Program-made: the position numbers and the translations under genes
Shown: one piece after another, positions 59,630 through 64,000 of the stretch
Numbering within the stretch: the first letter of the stretch is position 1
Layout of the letters: the number at the start of each line of letters is the position of its first letter
Notes under the pieces: generated by a model
What the model saw: only the letters and a program-made list of their open reading frames with translations
Told to the model about the DNA's origin: nothing
Databases searched by the model: none
Source of the DNA: CAVZRC01 sp963777695
Lineage (GTDB): Bacteria > Planctomycetota > Planctomycetia > Isosphaerales > Isosphaeraceae
Direction of reading: 5' to 3'
Assembly (NCBI GenBank): GCA_963777695.1
Contig: CAVZRC010000001.1
Coordinates: 868,001 to 932,000, forward strand
Length of the DNA stretch: 64,000 nt

Positions 59630-60501
59630 GCCCGAACCAGCAGAGGGCCGCCGCGGATTTCCTGAGCCAGGAGTACGGGGTGTCGCAACGGCGAATCTGC
59701 CGGGTCATGGGACGGTCCCGCTCGACCCTGCGATACCTAAGACGGACTCGGGGCGACGAGGTGCCCCTGAGCCGAGAGATCAAGCGGCTGGCTCGGCGTC
59801 ATCCGCGATACGGCTACCGGAGGGTCCACGCGATGTTGATCCGCCGAGGCTGGTCGCTGAACCTGAAGCGGGTGCGACGGCTCTGGAACGAGATGGGTTT
59901 GCGGCGGCCCTTAAGGCTGCGAAAGCCGCGGAAATTAGGCCCCAAGCCCGGGGTCAGCGCCAACAGTTGCACGAATCAACCTTCTCGATTTAAGAACGAC
60001 GTGTGGACCTGTGACTTCATTCACGATCGGACGGCCGGGGGACGTCCTCTCAAGTGGCTGACGCTGGTAGACGAATACACTCGGGAGTGCCTGGTGCTGC
60101 ATGCGGACGGATCGCTGACCGGGGCCGATGTGCGGCGGCAGGTGGCGCGTGTGATCGGACGTCGCGGGGCACCGACACGGATCAGGAGCGATAACGGATC
60201 GGAATTTATTTGTGCGGCGTTAGTGGGATGGTTACCGGGAGTGGGGGCGAAGTCGATCCCGGTCGCCGCGGGTAGCCCCTGGGAGAACGGATATATCGAG
60301 TCATTTCACAGTCGATTGCGTGATGAATTTATGGAACGTGTGGAATTCGATAACGTGGCGGATGCTCGTGCCAAGGCTTCGTGGTTCCGGCGGGAATACA
60401 ACACGGTCCGGCCGCACAGTTCCTTGGGGTACGCGACGCCGAGGGAATATAGCGCGGCCTGCGACGCGAAGGAGGAGAAGAAACAGAAGATCACAAAGTA
60501 A
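59623..60501 (+). CDS. IS3 transposase OrfB (DDE integrase domain)
   Basis: 292 aa from GTG 59623. Order: HTH_21 region R-R-I-C-R-V-M-G, then the rve/integrase core with V-W-T-C-D-F-I-H-D (first Asp), R-S-D-N-G-S-E-F (second Asp) and W-E-N-G-Y-I-E-S-F-H-S-R-L-R-D-E-F (Glu), then Y-N-T-V-R-P-H-S-S-L-G-Y. In vivo it would be made as an OrfAB fusion by -1 frameshifting at the A-run at 59615-59622. Confidence 0.9.
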   Translation: MVSPNQQRAAADFLSQEYGVSQRRICRVMGRSRSTLRYLRRTRGDEVPLSREIKRLARRHPRYGYRRVHAMLIRRGWSLNLKRVRRLWNEMGLRRPLRLRKPRKLGPKPGVSANSCTNQPSRFKNDVWTCDFIHDRTAGGRPLKWLTLVDEYTRECLVLHADGSLTGADVRRQVARVIGRRGAPTRIRSDNGSEFICAALVGWLPGVGAKSIPVAAGSPWENGYIESFHSRLRDEFMERVEFDNVADARAKASWFRREYNTVRPHSSLGYATPREYSAACDAKEEKKQKITK

Positions 60502-60566
60502 CATGATGGTAAATCGAATTGATTGGAGGGACTCCCATTTCAGGTGGACCAGAAAATGGGGAGCAG

Positions 60567-61828
60567 CCCAGGATCGGACCGCGGGCCGGGTGCGTGAGGC
60601 GGTCGCGGCCGATGGCCAGCAGATACGTTACCCGGGCCAGGGTCACGGCCACCGGGCGCAGGTCCATGCCGAGCACATGCCGCGTCAGGCCGGAGAGCGC
60701 CGACTCCAGCGAGCGGCCCGCGTCCTCGGCCGCGGCAAGATAACGTCGGGCCGCATGGAAGAGGAAGGTGCCGGAGCCGCACGACGGATCGAGAACCCGA
60801 GTCTCCAGCGGCCGCGCTATCGAGGTCGAGACGATCCGCTCGGCCAACCAGTCGGGCGTGTAGTATTCGCCGAGCCGCTTCCGGGTCGGCGCCGTGATGA
60901 CCGATTCGTAGAGAACCTTGAGGACGTCGCCGCCAACCTCCTGCCAGCGGAATCGACCTACGCGGCGTGCCAGCGAGCGGACGAACGGTTCGCCACCCGG
61001 AACGTGAACGACCCAGTCGAAGAAGTCGGCTTCGACGACGCCGGAGATGCCGCTCTCCTCGAACTTGCTGCCCGTCAACAGCGACGCCGGCGCGATCGAC
61101 TTGAGATCGAATCCGACCAGTGCATGGGCGATGATCTCCGCCGTGTTCACCAGGTACGTGTGTTCGACGAACAGTTCGTCGCTGTCATCGAACTGGGTGC
61201 CGAGTGCGGTCGTCAGCAACCGGGCCCAGAGACGCCGCTTCATCCGCACCGCCGGATGGTCGCGATGCCGCGTGAAGAGCTGGAGCAGCGTGTCGCGGTC
61301 CAGGGCGTGGGCCGAGCTCCCCGCCCCCAGCCGCCGCGCGATCTCCTTCGGCGTTGCTGGGATGTCCCGGGCCGTGGCCAGCACGCCCTCCAGCCAGATC
61401 AGAAACGGCTCGGGATCCGGCCTGGTCGGCGAGAGCGTGTAGGCCGAAACCTCGCGCGGCGGCCCTGCCTCCGCCACGCCGGGCAGGCAGACGCACCGCC
61501 AGTCGGCACCATCGGTCAGGATGCCGACGTATCGACAGCCGATCTCATTCTGTCGGGTCGCCAGATAGCCCGCCAGTTGCCCGATCGCATCGGGCAGTAT
61601 GCTCCCAGCCGAGAGATCCCGTTTGACCTCGATCAGACAGCTACCTACCTCAATATCGATCCGGCGACGGATACCGACCGGGGTCTCAAGGTCCGCGGTG
61701 ACGACGTCCTCGGCCGAAAGCGACAGCGGCGCCGTCAGCACCAATTGCCGGATATCCGCCTGGAGCGTTGCCTCGGACCGTGAGTGATCACGCCGAGAGA
61801 TCTGAGCGAGGAGTTCGACGACCGTCAT
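60567..61828 (-). pseudogene. Type IIG-like restriction/N-6 DNA methylase, truncated by IS3
   Basis: About 420 aa remain from ATG 61828 (the frame is open upstream to 62137 but not conserved). N-terminal PD-(D/E)xK-type nuclease segment R-R-I-D-I-E-V-G-S-C-L-I-E-V-K (Asp ... Glu-x-Lys). Then a helical region and the methylase: L-G-E-Y-Y-T-P-D-W-L-A and motif I V-L-D-P-S-C-G-S-G-T-F for SAM binding. The reading ends at the IS3 border before any NPPY catalytic motif, so both methylation and target recognition are lost. The left side of the IS does not continue this gene. Confidence 0.85.
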
Positions 61829-62201
61829 CAAAGGACTGCTCTTGTAGGAATTAAGGGACTTGCTCGCCTGGCGTGGAAGGTAGGAGCATAGCTCACCTGT
61901 CGCGGGGAGCAACGTTTTGAGGACGGCTGTCGAGAGGATAGAGTCGCGATGGAAACGCGTCGCGCCGGGGTGCGACCAAGCATGGACGAAGGAGGCGTGG
62001 ATGTAGAAAATTGGATCCGGCGGGCGGGCGCGTGCCATCGCCTTGCTACAGGCCGGCGCCGGCTTGCTGGATAATTCCCCTGGTAGTTCGGAATGCCGGC
62101 ATGTCAAAATACCGGAACTCGCGGAGGTGCTGGTCAACGTTGGCCCTCCGCCGTTCCCGGAGATCTCGGCAGCGTTTAGTGCGGCAACACGGAACAGTTT
62201 G
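61829..62201. other. Divergent intergenic region
   Basis: 373 nt between the methylase (minus) and the SRPBCC gene (plus). Nothing beyond presumed promoters can be supported. Confidence 0.45.
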
Positions 62202-62663
62202 ATGGAAGAGACTCCAGGCGTGACGACAAGGGCTTACCGGGCGACCACGGAGTTCAAGATCGTCGTTGACATCAACGCCCCGCCCGACCGGGTGTTCGAG
62301 GTGATGTCCGATGTCGAACGTTGGCCGGAATGGAATTCGGCCGTCACAAGCGTTCGGATCATGGAAGATGGACCGTTCGCGGTAGGCAGCAAGGCGCACG
62401 TTCGGCAGCCTAAGTTATTGCCCGCGGTTTGGCAGGTCACAGAAATCGACGCGCCAAGAAGTTTTGTTTGGACCACGCGTAGCCCAGGCGTAAAGCTCGA
62501 AGCCGGACACTGGGTTGAGGCTGACGGAGCCGGGAGCAGAGTCACGCTGGCGCTTCGGTTTTCCGGCTTGCTCGGTCCACTGGCGTCCCGCATCTATCGC
62601 GGGCTGAGCCAAAGATCCATCGCTACAGAAGCGGAAGGGCTGCGAAAGCGTTGCGAAAGCTGA
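62202..62663 (+). CDS. SRPBCC family protein (polyketide cyclase/START-like)
   Basis: 153 aa from ATG 62202. The fold is recognisable from V-D-I-N-A-P-P-D-R-V-F-E-V-M-S-D-V-E-R-W-P-E-W-N, then K-L-L-P-A-V-W-Q-V-T-E-I-D and W-T-T-R-S-P-G. A ligand-binding helix-grip protein; substrate unknown. The long frame upstream to 62043 is not conserved. Confidence 0.85.
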   Translation: MEETPGVTTRAYRATTEFKIVVDINAPPDRVFEVMSDVERWPEWNSAVTSVRIMEDGPFAVGSKAHVRQPKLLPAVWQVTEIDAPRSFVWTTRSPGVKLEAGHWVEADGAGSRVTLALRFSGLLGPLASRIYRGLSQRSIATEAEGLRKRCES

Positions 62664-62751
62664 CTTTGGGTGCGTCCCCGTTTCCTTTCTCCGTTACCCG
62701 GTTTCCATACCAAGCGTCCCGCTTCCTTACCCGAGGGTTCTTGTCGTGGTT

Positions 62752-63624
62752 CTACAGGTTGAACAGTGACTTGAGCCCCGCCTTGAGCGAAGCCGGCTTT
62801 CGCCCGAGGAGTCCTTCCAACTCGGGGGTTACCTCGTCGATCTGCCCGTCGCGGATGTCGCAGTAGATGCCATACAAGAGCCGCGCCATCGGCCCGGGGA
62901 CGCCCCGAGCCTGCATCCCGGACTCATACTTGGCCTGATCCGTGGGGGTGTAGGTCACCGGCTTCCCCGACAGCTCGCCGAGCGCCCGTGCCACGTCGTC
63001 GAAGGACCACGCCTCACCCCCCGTGAGTGTGTAGACGCGATCCACGCCGCTGTCGCGGTGCAGGGCGTTGGCGATCGCCTCGCCCAACTCGCTCCGCAGC
63101 GCATAGGCGACTTTCCCGCGGCCCGCCGGAAGGCGGATGTCCGTCTCGAAGGTCTGGCCCGGTCTCCCGATGTAGTAGGTGAGCGTCTCGAAGTACAACG
63201 CGTTGCGGAACAGGGCGTAGGTCAGCCCGCTGCCGCGGATGAGATCCTCGGTCAGGAAGTGGTGCCTCATGAGGGTGTTCTCGGAAGCCCTCGGGTCCCT
63301 CATCGCCCTGCCGGTGTAGGCGATGAAGTGGACCCCCGCCCGCCCGGCGGCGTCCACCACGTTGCCGTGCTGCCGGACGCCACGCTCCTCGTCCGGATCC
63401 GTCCCCGAGATCAGGAGGACCTTCTCGACGCCCCTCATGGCGCCGTCGAGCGACGCGACATCGTTATAGTCGCCCACGCGGACATCCACCCCCCGGTCCG
63501 CGAGGTCGGCCGCCTTGCCGGCTCCCCGGACGAACGCGGCGACCTGCCCCGCATCGCGCCGCTCGAGCAGCTGCTCAATCACGACCCTGCCCAGGTGCCC
63601 GGTCGCTCCGGTGATGAGAATCAT
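62752..63624 (-). CDS. NmrA-type NAD(P)-binding protein, quinone oxidoreductase-like
   Basis: 290 aa from ATG 63624 (AGGAAGG about 6 nt upstream; ATG 63639 also possible). N-terminal Rossmann G-A-T-G-H-L-G. Then G-D-Y-N-D-V-A-S-L-D-G-A-M-R-G-V and V-L-L-I-S-G-T-D, Y-T-G-R-A-M (in place of the SDR Tyr-x3-Lys) and L-R-N-A-L-Y-F-E-T-L, as in QorB/NmrA-like proteins that reduce quinones or act as NADP sensors. C-terminal substrate domain, helical. Confidence 0.85.
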   Translation of the reverse strand: MILITGATGHLGRVVIEQLLERRDAGQVAAFVRGAGKAADLADRGVDVRVGDYNDVASLDGAMRGVEKVLLISGTDPDEERGVRQHGNVVDAAGRAGVHFIAYTGRAMRDPRASENTLMRHHFLTEDLIRGSGLTYALFRNALYFETLTYYIGRPGQTFETDIRLPAGRGKVAYALRSELGEAIANALHRDSGVDRVYTLTGGEAWSFDDVARALGELSGKPVTYTPTDQAKYESGMQARGVPGPMARLLYGIYCDIRDGQIDEVTPELEGLLGRKPASLKAGLKSLFNL

Positions 63625-63877
63625 CGCGCCCTTCCTCATTCAGGGGTGCCGGAGCCGAAAAGCTCGGGCCCATCGGCGGACCACGGGCGCGTGCATACCG
63701 TAAATGAACGAAGCTCTCTGGGTCATCCCCAAGGAGATAATCCGGAGCTCACTCCCAAGATGTTAGCGTGAACCGGGCTACGGTGAAATGGTGGGATTCA
63801 GGCCTTAGAGCTTCACCGCTGACGCGCTCTGAGCATCCCCCTCAATCCCAAAACCAGTCACTCATCTGGAACGGGTT

Positions 63878-64000
63878 CTAGGCCATAACGGCGCCGGTCG
63901 AGAACCACACGACAATCATCATCACGAGAGGAATGCCCAGAGGTCGTCCCGCGAAGCGGATCGCCGCGATCGGTCCCCCGATGGCCAGAAAAGCCATCAG
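63878..64000 (-). CDS. 3' end of a membrane protein (cut by window edge)
   Basis: 40 codons open to the window edge, ending in TAG (63878-63880). Hydrophobic: F-L-A-I-G-G-P-I-A-A-I and L-V-M-M-I-V-V-W-F-S-T-G-A-V-M-A, a TM hairpin with a basic connection (R-F-A-G-R-P). Family unknown. Confidence 0.5.
   Translation of the reverse strand: MMAFLAIGGPIAAIRFAGRPLGIPLVMMIVVWFSTGAVMA

Larger units (their letters stand above)
59287..60565 (+). mobile_element. IS3-family insertion sequence
   Basis: Starts TGCTCCCC (59287) and ends GGGGAGCA (60565). The terminal inverted repeats are about 41 bp (59286-59326 and 60526-60566) and match at 34 positions. Size 1279 bp with overlapping orfA and orfB is typical of the family. 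The bases flanking the ends (GTC on the left, GCC on the right) are not a clear 3-bp duplication, and the genes on the two sides differ. Confidence 0.9.

Noticed and set aside
59284..60568. 3-bp target duplication for the IS3 element
   Set aside because: Flanks are GTC and GCC; one mismatch in three and unrelated genes on the two sides.

Overview
The window reads as chromosomal DNA of a planctomycete, most likely of the Isosphaeraceae/Gemmatales type. The grounds are high GC, a planctomycete-style ECF sigma factor next to a very large Ser/Thr kinase with TPRs, two proteins with the LEPR-XLL type N-terminal sorting motif, two PEP-CTERM proteins, a Uma2 nuclease, three sugar-phosphate isomerase/epimerase genes with a Gfo/Idh/MocA oxidoreductase, and many short hypothetical surface proteins. 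The species cannot be named from the sequence alone.

Layout. 0-8 kb: 3' end of a secreted protein, then a minus-strand block with a Tat-type sugar isomerase, plsC-cmk, DUF2203, polX, a second sugar isomerase and a Gfo/Idh/MocA oxidoreductase. 8-17 kb: a PEP-CTERM protein, a vanadium-haloperoxidase/PAP2 protein, a GH31 alpha-glycosidase, a secreted PQQ-propeller protein and a convergent RpoD-family sigma factor. 17.5-19.4 kb: an IS66-family element with 17-bp inverted repeats and an intact 8-bp target duplication but a broken transposase. 19.4-32 kb: rpsA, a lipoprotein, a broken sugar isomerase followed by a DUF5009-type membrane acyltransferase, a minus-strand run LarA-like / HAD / CPBP protease / rhomboid, a second PEP-CTERM protein and a DedA protein. 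32-44 kb: a CARDB LEPR-XLL protein, a hydrolase-fold protein with a degenerate triad, and a zinc-ribbon/TM protein followed by an ECF sigma factor and a giant TPR kinase, with a second LEPR-XLL protein converging on them. 44-58 kb: a giant TPR/alpha-2-macroglobulin/TPR protein, NIPSNAP, a GAF/HD-GYP phosphodiesterase and a second TPR kinase. 58-64 kb: Uma2, an orphan gene fragment, an IS3 element that truncates a Type IIG-like restriction-methylase, a SRPBCC protein, a NmrA-type reductase and the end of a membrane protein.

Two features run through the whole window. First, about 17 single-base frame breaks lie inside otherwise well-conserved genes, several of them at homopolymers of five or more bases. 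This looks more like uncorrected sequencing indels (long-read or metagenome assembly) than mass gene decay, so broken genes are given here as one span with the break located. Second, at least five intergenic spots carry degenerate but strictly phased 7-bp repeats. One sits against the start of a TPR kinase and another forms a large inverted array between the zinc-ribbon gene and the ECF sigma/kinase pair; I regard this as the most interesting unexplained structure here. No tRNA, rRNA or CRISPR array was recognised.
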